Of a stretch of 64,000 nt of DNA, positions 9,216 to 22,675 are shown one piece after another (the stretch's first letter is position 1; every line of letters starts with the position of its first letter). The notes under the pieces were generated by a model that worked only from the letters and a program-made list of their open reading frames with translations, had not been told where the DNA came from and ran no database searches. This DNA comes from Algihabitans albus (GTDB lineage: Bacteria; Pseudomonadota; Alphaproteobacteria; Kiloniellales; DSM-21159), in assembly GCF_003572205.1 (NCBI RefSeq), contig NZ_QXNY01000006.1, forward strand, positions 186,001 through 250,000. The letters run 5' to 3'. The position numbers were made by a program, and so were the translations under genes.

Positions 9216-9530
9216 TCAGAAGATCTGTAGAAAGCGCAGCTCGGGGCCGGGGTGCCCTTGCGCGAAGCGGGCCATGGCCAGCATCGCCTGAATCAATCCC
9301 TCGTCGTGATCGAAGGAATGGGCGTCCGCGAGCGGTTTGAGTTGGCGCGCTTCGCGGGGTTCCAGGATCAGATGGAGTCTTTCTTCCTCATCTTCTTCGG
9401 TTCTGCCGAGACCGAAGAGTTCCGGCACCTCTTCCAGGCTCCAGTCACCGCCGTCGTCTTCCAGCAGCAGCTCGAGCGATCCTTCCGGTCCAGCCCCCCA
9501 GACTCCCGGCTGCGTCGCGGCCTGTCGCAT
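9216..9530 (-). CDS. Hypothetical small acidic protein
   Basis: 104-aa protein, acidic in its middle (residues about 20-60, rich in Glu and Asp), with no motif I recognise. The ATG at 9530 is chosen over longer in-frame starts because a strong GAGGAGAGGCGG ribosome site sits directly upstream. It begins 11 bases after the threonine dehydratase stop, so it is probably the last gene of the bamD-recN-ligA operon. Its ORF is short but the ribosome site and context support it. Confidence 0.6.
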   Translation of the reverse strand: MRQAATQPGVWGAGPEGSLELLLEDDGGDWSLEEVPELFGLGRTEEDEEERLHLILEPREARQLKPLADAHSFDHDEGLIQAMLAMARFAQGHPGPELRFLQIF

Positions 9531-9541
9531 TCCGCCTCTCC

Positions 9542-14354
<4,813 letters not shown>

Positions 14355-14361
14355 CGGGGCC

Positions 14362-15183
14362 TCAGAAGATGCGGGAGATCCACGAGCCCCGGTCCTCTTC
14401 CGGGCGCAGGTCGGCGCCGGTCAGGAGGGCATAGGAGTCGATGTACCAATCGCTGCCCGGATAGTTGTAGCCCAGAACCGCGGCGGTGGCCTGAGCTTCC
14501 GAGGTGACGCCGAGGGCCATGTAGGCTTCCACCAGACGGTGCAGGGCCTCCGCCGTATGTGCGGTCGTCTGATAATCCTCGATAACGATGCGGAAGCGGT
14601 TGATCGAGGCCAGATATTCGCCCTGGCGCAGATAGTAGCGGCCGATCGTCATGTGCTTGCCGGCCAGGTGGTCGCGCGCCAAGTCGATCTTGAGCTGCGA
14701 GTCGCGGGCATATTCGCTTTCCGGGAAGCGCCGGGTCACATCCTCGAGGGCGCCGAGGGCCAACTCCGTCATTCTCTGGTCGCGGCCGACGTCGCTGATC
14801 TGCTCGTAGTAGGAAATGGCTTTCAGATAGTAGGCGTAGCCCACGTCCTCATTGCCGGGATTCAGTTCGATGAAGCGGTCGAGGGTGTTGATCGCGTCGT
14901 CGTAGCGGTTGTCCTGGTAGTGCGCGTAGGCCGCCATGAGCTGGGCCTTCGGCGCCCAGACCGAGTAGGGGTGCTGCCGCTCGACCTCGTCGAACAGCTG
15001 CGAAGCCAGATCGTTTTCGCCCTCCAGGAGGTTGGTGTAGCCGCGGTTGTAGAGCTCTTCGACCGGCTGTTCCTCGTAGGCCAGCTCTTCGTCGCCGGTG
15101 CCGCAGCCCGCAAGCAGCAAGGTCAAGGACGCCAAGGCCGCAGCCGAGATCGCACGGGGGAAGGGTCGGGTGTAGTAGGCCAT
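14362..15183 (-). CDS. bamD: Outer membrane assembly lipoprotein BamD
   Basis: Lipoprotein of the BAM complex that inserts beta-barrel proteins into the outer membrane. The protein is 273 aa. A signal peptide ends in the lipobox LLAGC with lipidated C27. Tetratricopeptide-type helices follow, for example VEELYNRGYTNLLEGEND and YDDAINTLDRFIELNPG. The ATG at 15183 is decided by GGAG seven bases upstream and by the signal peptide; the frame is open for another 62 codons that look non-coding. It is the first gene of the bamD-recN-ligA-dehydratase operon. Confidence 0.93.
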   Translation of the reverse strand: MAYYTRPFPRAISAAALASLTLLLAGCGTGDEELAYEEQPVEELYNRGYTNLLEGENDLASQLFDEVERQHPYSVWAPKAQLMAAYAHYQDNRYDDAINTLDRFIELNPGNEDVGYAYYLKAISYYEQISDVGRDQRMTELALGALEDVTRRFPESEYARDSQLKIDLARDHLAGKHMTIGRYYLRQGEYLASINRFRIVIEDYQTTAHTAEALHRLVEAYMALGVTSEAQATAAVLGYNYPGSDWYIDSYALLTGADLRPEEDRGSWISRIF

Positions 15184-15220
15184 CGCGTGACTCCGGCAGG
15201 CAAAACCAAATCCGGCGCAG

Positions 15221-15248
15221 ACTATAGGCATGGCCGTGGAGGCAGCAA
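15221..15248 (-). promoter_or_regulatory. Predicted promoter of the bamD operon
   Basis: On the minus strand TTGCTG (15248-15243) and TATAGT (15226-15221) are 16 bases apart, upstream of bamD. The -10 matches five of six consensus bases. Transcription would start near 15214, about 30 bases before the bamD ATG. The 209-bp gap to lpxC otherwise holds nothing I recognise. Confidence 0.45.
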
Positions 15249-15392
15249 GCGCCTGGCGGTCACAATGAAGGGTTCGCACCCTGAGAGTTCCCGAATCTCC
15301 GGTTTTCCCCGACTTCGCAGGATGCTTTGCCGCGCTGGACGCCATAGCGAACAACGAGCCCCCCATCACCGGGCCCTTCTGGAGGCTGTTCC

Positions 15393-16421
15393 TCAGGCTC
15401 CGGCAGCCAACAGCAGGTCGTCCTCGGCCGTGGCCTCGGTCAACTCCACCTCGGCGTAGTTCGCCGGGTTCGCGAAAAGCGCTTGCAGGAGGCGCAGAGT
15501 CAGGGCGTGTCCGGCCTTGTTGCCCTCGAAACCGGCAATCAGAGGCCGGCCGGCCATGTAGAGGTCGCCGATCGAGTCCAGCGCCTTGTGGCGGACGAAC
15601 TCATCGACGTAACGCAGGCCACCGGAATTGAGGATAACGCCGTCGTCGATGACGATGGCATTGTCCAGGCTTCCGCCCTTGGCGAGCCCGAGCTTGCGCA
15701 GTTGGTCAACCTCCTGCAGAAAGCCGAAGGTCCGCGCCCGCGAGATTTCCTGCTTGAAGGATGTCGGCGTCACTTCGCAGGCGAAGCGCTGGCCGCCCAC
15801 GGCCTTACTGTCGAAGTGAATCGCGAAATCCACTGAGAAACCGTCGTGCGGCAGCAGGCGCGCGGTGCGATGCGGTTCGCTCACCTCGATCGGCTTGAGG
15901 ACTCTGATCGCCTTGCGCGGCGCCGCAAGCGATGCGATGCCCGCGCACTCGATCAAGAACACGAAGGGCGCCGCACTGCCGTCCATGATCGGGACTTCGG
16001 ATCCATCGATCTCAATCAAGGCGTTGTCGACGCCGCAGCCCACCAAAGCGGCCATAAGATGCTCGATCGTCGACACGGAAGCGTCGCAATCGGTCGCGAC
16101 AATCTTACTGCAGAGAGGGCTTTCCACAGCCTGCGACCAGAGGGCCGGGATCGTCGGCTGGCCCGGCAGATCGCTACGCTGGAACAGGATTCCGCTGTCT
16201 GCCGCGGCCGGCTTGAGCGTCATGCACGTCTTTTGTCCGCCATGAACGCCCACGCCGGAGCAGTGGATGGCATTCTTGAGGGTCGTCTGCTTGAGGATCG
16301 TCTGGCGCTGCCCTCGACCGGAGGAGCCGATCCCGGGCTTGCCGATATCGTTCACGCTCGGCGCGTCCTGTCCGGCGGCGCTAGAGTGAATCACGCGAAA
16401 CGGCGTCATCCCGTCGACCAT
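15393..16421 (-). CDS. lpxC: UDP-3-O-acyl-N-acetylglucosamine deacetylase
   Basis: Zinc amidase catalysing the committed step of lipid A synthesis. The 342-aa protein has the zinc ligands H121 (STIEHLMAAL), H278 and D282 (RHKALDSIGD) and the catalytic H305 (GNKAGHAL). Compared with E. coli LpxC it has about 37 extra N-terminal residues. No ATG lies between these and the conserved TLKNAIHCSGVG, and AGAGGA about 10 bases upstream of the ATG at 16421 supports the long form. It follows ftsZ, as in many proteobacteria, but a strong terminator and its own promoter separate them. Confidence 0.94.
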   Translation of the reverse strand: MVDGMTPFRVIHSSAAGQDAPSVNDIGKPGIGSSGRGQRQTILKQTTLKNAIHCSGVGVHGGQKTCMTLKPAAADSGILFQRSDLPGQPTIPALWSQAVESPLCSKIVATDCDASVSTIEHLMAALVGCGVDNALIEIDGSEVPIMDGSAAPFVFLIECAGIASLAAPRKAIRVLKPIEVSEPHRTARLLPHDGFSVDFAIHFDSKAVGGQRFACEVTPTSFKQEISRARTFGFLQEVDQLRKLGLAKGGSLDNAIVIDDGVILNSGGLRYVDEFVRHKALDSIGDLYMAGRPLIAGFEGNKAGHALTLRLLQALFANPANYAEVELTEATAEDDLLLAAGA

Positions 16422-16547
16422 CGATACACATCCTCTTCAATCTGCCCGCGATTCCCGGTCTTCGGTGCGTAGCTTCGAAAGCCCCCGGCCGCACTCTCGG
16501 GCAAGGACCGTCGGCCCTCATATCGCATGGCATAGTACGTCCAGAGT

Positions 16548-16577
16548 GTTCTAGGCGTCCCGTCGTCGTTATCTCAA
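16548..16577 (-). promoter_or_regulatory. Predicted lpxC promoter
   Basis: TTGAGA (16577-16572) and TAGAAC (16553-16548) on the minus strand are 18 bases apart, downstream of the ftsZ terminator and about 125 bases before lpxC. Five and four of six positions match consensus. Just upstream, two near-identical TTGTTAC(C)GC stretches lie side by side (about 16585-16604). Confidence 0.4.
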
Positions 16578-16604
16578 ATCAACATTTGTTACCGCTTGTT
16601 ACGC

Positions 16605-16650
16605 AAAACGGGCGCTCGCCTACTATCCCTAGTATTCGAGCGCCCGTTTT
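16605..16650 (-). terminator. Long hairpin terminator between ftsZ and lpxC
   Basis: A perfect 14-bp stem AAAACGGGCGCTCG (16605-16618) / CGAGCGCCCGTTTT (16637-16650) encloses a second perfect stem TACTA-TCCC-TAGTA (16621-16634). On the minus strand the stem ends in TTTT, about 50 bases after the ftsZ stop, so it should end the dcw transcript. The stem is symmetrical and could also act on plus-strand transcription. Confidence 0.8.
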
Positions 16651-16652
16651 CT

Positions 16653-16667
16653 TTAACGAACTCTTAA
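16653..16667. promoter_or_regulatory. CtrA-type site TTAA-N7-TTAA downstream of ftsZ
   Basis: Exact match to the alphaproteobacterial CtrA recognition motif TTAA-N7-TTAA, between the ftsZ stop and its terminator. The bases are AT-rich in a GC-rich context. Its position after ftsZ and before the terminator is unusual for an activator site, so function is uncertain. Confidence 0.35.
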
Positions 16668-16698
16668 GTGATTCGTTCCCGCCGGTCAGGTAGTCGGC

Positions 16699-18408
16699 TT
16701 AGTTTGCCTGGCGGCGCAGGAAAGCCGGGATGTCCAGCAGGTCTTCCTCGTCCTTGTTGGCCTGATTCTGGTCGATTCCCGCCAGTTTATGCTGCCGGGC
16801 CTCGGCCGCCGGATTGCCACCGGCGGTTTCAGGCGCCTTTGCGGGAGCCTGGGGCTCGCTCGGGCGTGCGATCACCGGTTCGCGGCGAACCTGCGGAGCC
16901 GCCGCTTCCCGGATTTCCTGGTCCGTCGCTCCGGTCAGGCCACCGGTGACCCGGCGGAACAGGCTGTAGGCCTTGTTCCGCGAGGCTGCCGCGGCAGTCG
17001 GCTTCTCCGCCTGCTGCGACCGGGCTGCATTGGCCAGATCGGCAACGGCGAAGGGGTCCGGGCGGGTCGCGGCCTGGCTGGTGGCATGGCTGCGCCGCTC
17101 GGGCGTGGCCGGTGCGGGCGGCATGAAGCTATCGGCTTCCTGCTGCTGGGGCTCGGCCTGGATCGCGGCCCTCTCATCGACCTCGGCGGGAGCCGCCTCA
17201 GGCTCGATGGCGGAGGCGACGGCCCGACCGAGCTCCGAAGCGGCTTCGGCGGGGACGTCGAGGGTCTTGGCGTTCTCGCCTGTCTCGGCGGCCGTCTCGG
17301 CGACCGGAGCCTGCTGCTGGGCCGTCGAAGCGGTGCCGGCCTCAGGCGCGGTTTGGCCGGCCTCCGGCCGCGCACCCGGTCGGTTGAAGGGGCGGGAATG
17401 CACCAGCGAGAGGTTCGCCGGCCGCGGCTCCAAGGCCTCTTCGGCTTCGATGCCGGTGGAGACGACGGAGACACGCATCTTGCCGTTCAGGCTCTCGTCG
17501 AAGGTGGAGCCGAAGATGATGTTGGCGTCCGGATCGACCTCGTCGCGAATGCGGTTGGCCGCCTCGTCGACCTCGAAGAGGGTCATGTCCATGCCGCCGG
17601 TGATGTTGATCAGAACGCCGCGCGCGCCCTGCATCGAGACATCGTCCAGCAGGGGGTTGGAAATCGCGGCCTCGGCGGCGGCGATGGCGCGGTTGTCGCC
17701 CTCGGCCTCGCCGGTCCCCATCATGGCCTTGCCCATCTCGGTCATCACCGACCGGATGTCGGCGAAGTCCAGGTTGATCAGGCCCGGCATGACCATCAGG
17801 TCGGTCACGCCGCGAACGCCTGAGTAGAGCACGTCGTCGGCCATTTTGAAGGCGTCGGCGAAAGTGGTCTTCTCGTTGGCGACCCGGAAGAGATTCTGGT
17901 TCGGGATGATGATCAGCGTGTCGACATACTGGCTCAGTTCCTGGATACCGCTCTCGGCGATCCGCATGCGGTGGATGCCCTCGAACTGGAAGGGCTTGGT
18001 CACCACGCCGACGGTCAGGATGCCGGACTCGCGGGCCGCCCTGGCGATCACCGGCGCGGCGCCGGTGCCGGTGCCGCCGCCCATGCCGGCGGTGATGAAG
18101 ACCATGTTGGAGGTCTCCAGGTGAGCCAGGATCTCCTCAAGCTGTTCCTCGGCCGCGGCGCGGCCGACTTCGGGCCGCGAACCGGCGCCCAGGCCGGAGG
18201 TGATGTTCCGTCCCAACTGGATGCGGTGATCGCAGATGGAGCCCTTCAGGGCCTGGGAATCGGTGTTGGCCACCAGGAACTCAACGCCCTCCAATTGGGA
18301 GTTGATCATGTTGTTGACGGCATTGCCGCCGGCGCCGCCGACACCGATCACGGTGATACGGGGGCTCAAGTGCTCTTCCATTTCGGGAGCGTTCAAGTTC
18401 AAGGTCAT
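16699..18408 (-). CDS. ftsZ: Cell division GTPase FtsZ
   Basis: Tubulin-like GTPase that forms the division ring. The 569-aa protein has the GTPase core at about 15-320 with [10 protein letters not shown] (24-33), the tubulin signature [10 protein letters not shown] (110-119) and [11 protein letters not shown] (T7 loop). A long Ala/Pro/Glu-rich linker (about 325-555) follows, then the C-terminal peptide DIPAFLRRQ that binds FtsA. Total length is well above the 380-aa E. coli protein, as in other alphaproteobacteria. Last gene of the dcw transcript; the spacer before it holds the tandem hairpin repeat at 18484-18573. Confidence 0.97.
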   Translation of the reverse strand: MTLNLNAPEMEEHLSPRITVIGVGGAGGNAVNNMINSQLEGVEFLVANTDSQALKGSICDHRIQLGRNITSGLGAGSRPEVGRAAAEEQLEEILAHLETSNMVFITAGMGGGTGTGAAPVIARAARESGILTVGVVTKPFQFEGIHRMRIAESGIQELSQYVDTLIIIPNQNLFRVANEKTTFADAFKMADDVLYSGVRGVTDLMVMPGLINLDFADIRSVMTEMGKAMMGTGEAEGDNRAIAAAEAAISNPLLDDVSMQGARGVLINITGGMDMTLFEVDEAANRIRDEVDPDANIIFGSTFDESLNGKMRVSVVSTGIEAEEALEPRPANLSLVHSRPFNRPGARPEAGQTAPEAGTASTAQQQAPVAETAAETGENAKTLDVPAEAASELGRAVASAIEPEAAPAEVDERAAIQAEPQQQEADSFMPPAPATPERRSHATSQAATRPDPFAVADLANAARSQQAEKPTAAAASRNKAYSLFRRVTGGLTGATDQEIREAAAPQVRREPVIARPSEPQAPAKAPETAGGNPAAEARQHKLAGIDQNQANKDEEDLLDIPAFLRRQAN

Positions 18409-18409
18409 T

Positions 18410-18628
18410 TCAATAGCCTCCAGTTCCTAAGGTCTCACATCGCAGGCCCAAACCGGGCGCCCCGTACGTTCCGGCGGGGACCGGCGGGTGACTGTCCCGA
18501 TCTATTCGGGACGGCGGATAACTCTCCCGATGCGCTCGGGGTGGCGGATTACTGTCCCGATGCGGTCGGGACGGCCGTTGCTGCGTCGCGCCGCAGCTCC
18601 TTCGATGGGATCGTTCAAAAGTGTTCAC
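18410..18628 (-). CDS. Possible small ORF with decapeptide repeats, ftsA-ftsZ spacer
   Basis: A 72-codon ORF starts with ATG inside the last codons of ftsA and ends one base before the ftsZ ATG. Its centre has three copies of a ten-residue unit: [18 protein letters not shown] and RIDRDSHPP with one linking residue each. Differences between copies partly keep residue type (D/E, H/N/Y). I do not recognise the product. It could be a real small basic protein or an accident of an RNA hairpin array; the overlap with ftsA would allow translational coupling. Confidence 0.25.
   Translation of the reverse strand: MNTFERSHRRSCGATQQRPSRPHRDSNPPPRAHRESYPPSRIDRDSHPPVPAGTYGAPGLGLRCETLGTGGY
18484..18573. 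repeat. Three 30-bp tandem repeats with hairpins between ftsA and ftsZ
   Basis: Units run 18484-18513, 18514-18543 and 18544-18573. Units 1 and 3 carry a perfect 7-bp inverted repeat GTCCCGA-N5-TCGGGAC; unit 2 keeps a 5-bp core stem (CCCGA/TCGGG). The array sits in the ftsA-ftsZ spacer, so three hairpins in a row would form in the transcript just before ftsZ. On the minus strand the 30-bp period also equals ten codons of the small ORF at 18410-18628. Confidence 0.8.
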
Positions 18629-19886
18629 GCAGCCAGCTCCCCACCCGGTCGACCAGGCCTGCGTGTGTGTTGTGTGGGCGAGTCTCGGGAGGCCTCGCCG
18701 CTTCGTTCTGGACGGCGTAGGCGATCAGGCCGGCGGCGACGGCATAGGCCGGTCCGCCGGTCGCCTCGGCCAAGCCGCCGACGTGGATCGGCCGCCCGAT
18801 GCGCACCTGCTTGTCCAGGATGTCCGCCGCCAGGTCGCGCATGCCCGGCAGTTGACAGGCGCCGCCGGTCAATACGACGCGACGGCCGCCGACCTTGTCG
18901 AAGCCGCTGGCCTCCAGGCGGGAGCGCACCAGCTCGAAGGTCTCCTCCAGACGCGGTTGGATGACGCCGACCAGCAGCGAGCGCTGAACCTGGTGGCTGT
19001 GGCCCTCTTCCTCCTCGCCGACCTGCGGCACGTCGATCATCTCGCGCGCATCGGAGGCCGTGGCGACCGCGTGGCCGTAGAGCGTCTTCAGCCGCTCCGC
19101 GTGATTGAGTGGCGTGGACAGACCGCGGGCGATGTCGCTGGTCACGTGACCGCCGCCCACCGGCACCGCGTCCGTGTAGATCAGGCTGCCTTCGTAGAAG
19201 ACCGCGATCGAGGTGACGCCGGCGCCCATGTCGATCAGGGTGACGCCCAGTTCGCGCTCGTCGTCGACCAGCGCCGAGAGGCCGGAGGCGTAGGGTGCGA
19301 CGACGAAGCCGCCGATATCCAGATGACTGCGCTGAATGCAGGTGGCGAGGTTGCGCACCGGTCCCATCGCGGCGGTCACCACGTGCATGTTGACGCCCAG
19401 GCGCTCGCCGTACATGCCGCGCGGGTCGCGAATGCCACGGCTGCCGTCGATGGTGTAAGCCACCGGAATGGAGTGGACCAGCTGGCGGCCCTTTTCCGGA
19501 TGACCCAGGTTCCCTTCTACTTGGCGGCCTTCGGCCAGGGCGCGGGCGAGGTCGGCGTCGCTGACCTCATGGCCGTCGATCGAGACCTCCACATTGACCG
19601 TACGCGAGGCGGGATAGCCGCCGGACAGCGAGATGACCACCTGTTCGATGGTCTCGCCGGCCATCTCCTCGGCGGCGTGAACGGCGGCCAGGATGGCCCG
19701 CTCGACGGCTTCCATATCGACCACGGCGCCGGATTTGACGCCGCGGCTGATCTGCTGGCCGATGCCGATCACGCGCGGCTGTCCCTCCGGCCCGTCGCGT
19801 TTGGCGATCAGACAGCAGACCTTGCCCGACCCGACGTCGAGCCCGGCGATCAGACCGTTGCGGTTGCGGCGCGGTGGCTTGCGCAT
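18615..19886 (-). CDS. ftsA: Cell division protein FtsA
   Basis: Actin-like ATPase that tethers FtsZ to the membrane. The 423-aa protein has GLDVGSGKVCCLIA (phosphate 1 loop, about 14-27), the SHS2/1C subdomain, LIDMGAGVTSIAVF (phosphate 2) and VLTGGACQLPGM (adenosine loop). The C-terminal end [10 protein letters not shown] is an amphipathic helix that fits the membrane-targeting sequence. It lies 23 bases after ftsQ. Confidence 0.95.
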   Translation of the reverse strand: MRKPPRRNRNGLIAGLDVGSGKVCCLIAKRDGPEGQPRVIGIGQQISRGVKSGAVVDMEAVERAILAAVHAAEEMAGETIEQVVISLSGGYPASRTVNVEVSIDGHEVSDADLARALAEGRQVEGNLGHPEKGRQLVHSIPVAYTIDGSRGIRDPRGMYGERLGVNMHVVTAAMGPVRNLATCIQRSHLDIGGFVVAPYASGLSALVDDERELGVTLIDMGAGVTSIAVFYEGSLIYTDAVPVGGGHVTSDIARGLSTPLNHAERLKTLYGHAVATASDAREMIDVPQVGEEEEGHSHQVQRSLLVGVIQPRLEETFELVRSRLEASGFDKVGGRRVVLTGGACQLPGMRDLAADILDKQVRIGRPIHVGGLAEATGGPAYAVAAGLIAYAVQNEAARPPETRPHNTHAGLVDRVGSWLREHF

Positions 19887-19909
19887 CGCGGGTGTCGGCT
19901 CCCCTCGGC

Positions 19910-20767
19910 TCAGGTTTCTTCGCCGTCGGCGGCGCGCCGCCAGGCGGGTTCGGGTGCGTTGTGTCCGCGCAGGATCAGGCGGTCGGGCAGGCGCAGATCG
20001 ATGGTGACCACGTCGCGCTCCAGCAGCGCCTCGTCGCGGACCAGTTCGGCCAGTTGTTCCCAGGCCTCGACCGCACCCACCTCGGGTAGGCGCACCTCGA
20101 TGTCGCCCTCCAGCACGACGTTCCAGCGGCGCTCGCCGACCCGAACGGCCGCGATCACCAGTTCGGCCAGGTCCGGCGCCCGGTCGAGCAGCGCCAGCAG
20201 ATTGCCGGCGCGCTCCGGCGCGCCTTCGCCGACCAGCAGCGGCAGGGCTGCGAAGCGGGCCGGCTCGGCTCCCTCGATGATGGCTCCGTCGGTATCGATC
20301 ACGTTCAGCCGGCCGTGCAGTTGCCAGAGCGCCAGCGGCTGGCGCTCTTGCAAGCGCACGAAGATCAGGTTCGGCAGGCGGCGTTCGACCCGCGCATCGG
20401 CGATCCAGGACAGAGCCATCAGGCGGTCGCGCGCCTCGGTCGGATCGAAGCGCAGCGTCGGGCTGCCGCGCCCGACGTCCAGAGCGGCCAGAACCTCCGC
20501 CGACATCGTCCGGTTACGCCCCTCTACCAGCACGTCGTCGACGGCCAGGCCGAGCGTTGCCGTCGTGGAGAAGAAGGCCTCCGTCGCCGCAAGGCTCTGG
20601 CGGTCGATCCAGCCGCTCGAGGCGGCCCAGCCACCGGCGCTGCCCAGAACGGTCAGGCCGAGCAGCGGCAGGGCCCAGCGCCAGTGGCGGCGGGCCGGCT
20701 TGGCGGTGCGCCGGCTCCGCTTGGGCTGCGAGCTGCGCGCCGGTTTCGCGTTTCGGTTCAGTCGCAT
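19910..20767 (-). CDS. ftsQ: Cell division protein FtsQ
   Basis: Bitopic inner-membrane protein of the divisome. The 285-aa protein has a basic cytoplasmic tail (1-28, many Lys and Arg), one membrane segment (about 29-50, WALPLLGLTVLGSAGGWAA), a POTRA domain beginning at VDDVLVEGRNR (about 75), and the beta domain with PNLIFVRLQERQPLALWQ. It overlaps the ddl stop by 10 bases. The position between ddl and ftsA is canonical. Confidence 0.94.
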   Translation of the reverse strand: MRLNRNAKPARSSQPKRSRRTAKPARRHWRWALPLLGLTVLGSAGGWAASSGWIDRQSLAATEAFFSTTATLGLAVDDVLVEGRNRTMSAEVLAALDVGRGSPTLRFDPTEARDRLMALSWIADARVERRLPNLIFVRLQERQPLALWQLHGRLNVIDTDGAIIEGAEPARFAALPLLVGEGAPERAGNLLALLDRAPDLAELVIAAVRVGERRWNVVLEGDIEVRLPEVGAVEAWEQLAELVRDEALLERDVVTIDLRLPDRLILRGHNAPEPAWRRAADGEET

Positions 20768-21681
20768 GCGGCGTGCTCCAGCATCCAGCCGACCAGCTCG
20801 CTAAAGGTCATGCCCAGGTGTTGGGCTTGCTCGGGCACCAGCGACAGCGGCGTCATGCCCGGTTGGGTGTTGACCTCCAGGATGTACAGGCCCGCTTCCC
20901 CTTCCTCCGGAGTCCAGCGGAAGTCGGCGCGGGACACGCCCCGGCAGCCCAGCGCCCGATGGGCGGTCGCGGCGGCCTCCAGCGCGGCTTCGTAGATCTT
21001 CGGCGGTACGGGGGCGGGGACCAGGTGCTCGGTCCGGCCCTCGGTGTACTTGGCCTCGTAGTCGTAGAAGCCCTGGTGCGGGCGCAGCTCGGTGACGGCG
21101 AGGGGCCGGTCGCCCATCACGCCGACCGTCAGTTCGTGGCCTGCGATGAAGGGCTCGACCAGGATCCGCTCCCCGAACCCCCAGGACTTCGGGTCGAGCG
21201 GCGCTCTGTTGTCGCCCTCGCGTACGATCCGCACGCCGACCGAGGAACCTTCGTTCAGCGGCTTGGCGACGTAGGGGCGGGCCAGCGGATCGCCCGCGGA
21301 CAGCTCGGCGCAGGAGACGGTCAGGCCGCCGGGTACCTGCAGGCCTGCGCTCTCGAACACCTGCTTGGCCATCGGCTTGTCCATCGCCACGGCCGAGGCC
21401 AGTAGGCCCGAGTGGGTGTAGGGCACGCCGAGCAGATCGAGCAGGCCCTGAACGCAGCCGTCCTCGCCCCAGCGGCCGTGCAGCGCGTTGAAGACGACGT
21501 CCGGCTTGGGCGTCAGGGCTTGAACCAGAGCGACCAGACCCTGCTCGCCCAGCCTCGGATCGATCTCGACGACCTCATGTCCCAGCTCGCGTATCGCCGC
21601 GGCGCAGGCCGCGCCGCTGGTCAGCGAGACCTCGCGCTCTGCCGAAGGACCGCCCATCAGGACGGCGACGCGCTTAGCCAT
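20758..21681 (-). CDS. ddl: D-alanine--D-alanine ligase
   Basis: ATP-grasp enzyme making D-Ala-D-Ala for peptidoglycan; cytosolic. The 307-aa protein has [12 protein letters not shown] at the N-terminus, [23 protein letters not shown] and the final EVNTQPGMT. The ATG at 21681 is decided by GGGAGG nine bases upstream; it lies inside the tail of murB (8-base overlap). The upstream ribosome site falls in a 15-bp tandem repeat that encodes the murB C-terminus. Confidence 0.95.
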   Translation of the reverse strand: MAKRVAVLMGGPSAEREVSLTSGAACAAAIRELGHEVVEIDPRLGEQGLVALVQALTPKPDVVFNALHGRWGEDGCVQGLLDLLGVPYTHSGLLASAVAMDKPMAKQVFESAGLQVPGGLTVSCAELSAGDPLARPYVAKPLNEGSSVGVRIVREGDNRAPLDPKSWGFGERILVEPFIAGHELTVGVMGDRPLAVTELRPHQGFYDYEAKYTEGRTEHLVPAPVPPKIYEAALEAAATAHRALGCRGVSRADFRWTPEEGEAGLYILEVNTQPGMTPLSLVPEQAQHLGMTFSELVGWMLEHAACD

Positions 21682-22675
21682 GATGCGGGCCTCCCACCTG
21701 CGGGCCCTCCACCTGCGGACCCTCCGACGGGCGATAGGCGGCGATGCCGATACGCCTGATCTCCCACTCCAGCTCGATGCCGCTCTGCGCCTTGACACGG
21801 CTGCGGACTTCTTCGCCCAACGCCTCGATGTCGGCGGCCGTGGCCGTGCCGGTGTTGATCAGGAAGTTGCAGTGCTTTTCCGACACCTGCGCGCCGCCGA
21901 CCGTCAGGCCGCGGCAGCCGGCGGCGTCGATCAGTTGCCAGGCCTTCTCGCCTGGCGGGTTCTTGAAGGTCGAGCCGCCGGTGCGGGTGCGGATCGGCTG
22001 GCTCTCCTCGCGGCTCTCCTGAATCTCGCGCATCCGCGTCTGGATTTCGGCGGGGTCGCCCACCTGTCCGCGCAGGCGGCAACCCAGGAAGATCCAGTCG
22101 GCCGGGACCGAGGACTTTCGATAGGACAGGCCCATATCGGCCGGCGACAGACGATGCAGTTCGCCCCGCGGGTCGAGCGCTTCGGCCCAGATCAGCGCGT
22201 CCTTCAGTTCGCGGCCGTAGGCGCCCGCGTTCATGCGCAGGGCCCCGCCGATGGTGCCGGGCACCCCGCAGAGAAACTCCAGACCAGCCAGGCCGGCTTC
22301 CGCGGCGGCCTTGGCCACCATGAGATCGAGGGAGGCGGCACCGACCTCCAGGGCCGCGCCCTCCGGCTCGTCCCCTTCGGCACGCCGCATCCGGGCGAAG
22401 TCGCGACCGAGGCGCAGCACGACACCGGGCACGCCACCGTCGCGCACCAGGAGATTGGAGCCCACGCCGATCACCGTCACCGGCACGTCGGCGGGCTTGG
22501 CCGCCAGAAAGGCGCGCAGATCCGCGCGGTCGGCCGGGCGAAAACTCACCTCGGCCGGGCCGCCGACCCGGAACCAGGTGATCCTGGCCAGGTCGGCATT
22601 CTCGCTGTAGCGCCCGCGCACCGGCGGCAAGCGGTCGAGCAGACGGGGAAGCTGTGCGGCGGTCATCGCGCTCAT
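21674..22675 (-). CDS. murB: UDP-N-acetylenolpyruvoylglucosamine reductase
   Basis: FAD enzyme reducing enolpyruvyl-UDP-GlcNAc to UDP-MurNAc. The 333-aa protein has [10 protein letters not shown], the FAD loop [28 protein letters not shown], the catalytic segment YRKSS, and GGSTFKNP with AWQLIDAAG (type I MurB). The C-terminus carries three five-residue repeats of the type xxGPQ, absent from the usual family end. The ATG at 22675 overlaps the murC stop (ATGA); a second ATG three codons later is possible. Confidence 0.95.
   Translation of the reverse strand: MSAMTAAQLPRLLDRLPPVRGRYSENADLARITWFRVGGPAEVSFRPADRADLRAFLAAKPADVPVTVIGVGSNLLVRDGGVPGVVLRLGRDFARMRRAEGDEPEGAALEVGAASLDLMVAKAAAEAGLAGLEFLCGVPGTIGGALRMNAGAYGRELKDALIWAEALDPRGELHRLSPADMGLSYRKSSVPADWIFLGCRLRGQVGDPAEIQTRMREIQESREESQPIRTRTGGSTFKNPPGEKAWQLIDAAGCRGLTVGGAQVSEKHCNFLINTGTATAADIEALGEEVRSRVKAQSGIELEWEIRRIGIAAYRPSEGPQVEGPQVGGPHHG
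21686..21730. repeat. 15-bp tandem repeat, murB end / ddl leader
   Basis: Three adjacent 15-bp units (21686-21700, 21701-21715, 21716-21730) differ by a few bases. In the murB frame they encode three pentapeptides ending in GP(Q/H). On the same strand the first two units contain a GGAGG-type ribosome-binding sequence, so the repeat multiplies candidate ribosome sites just before ddl. Confidence 0.75.
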
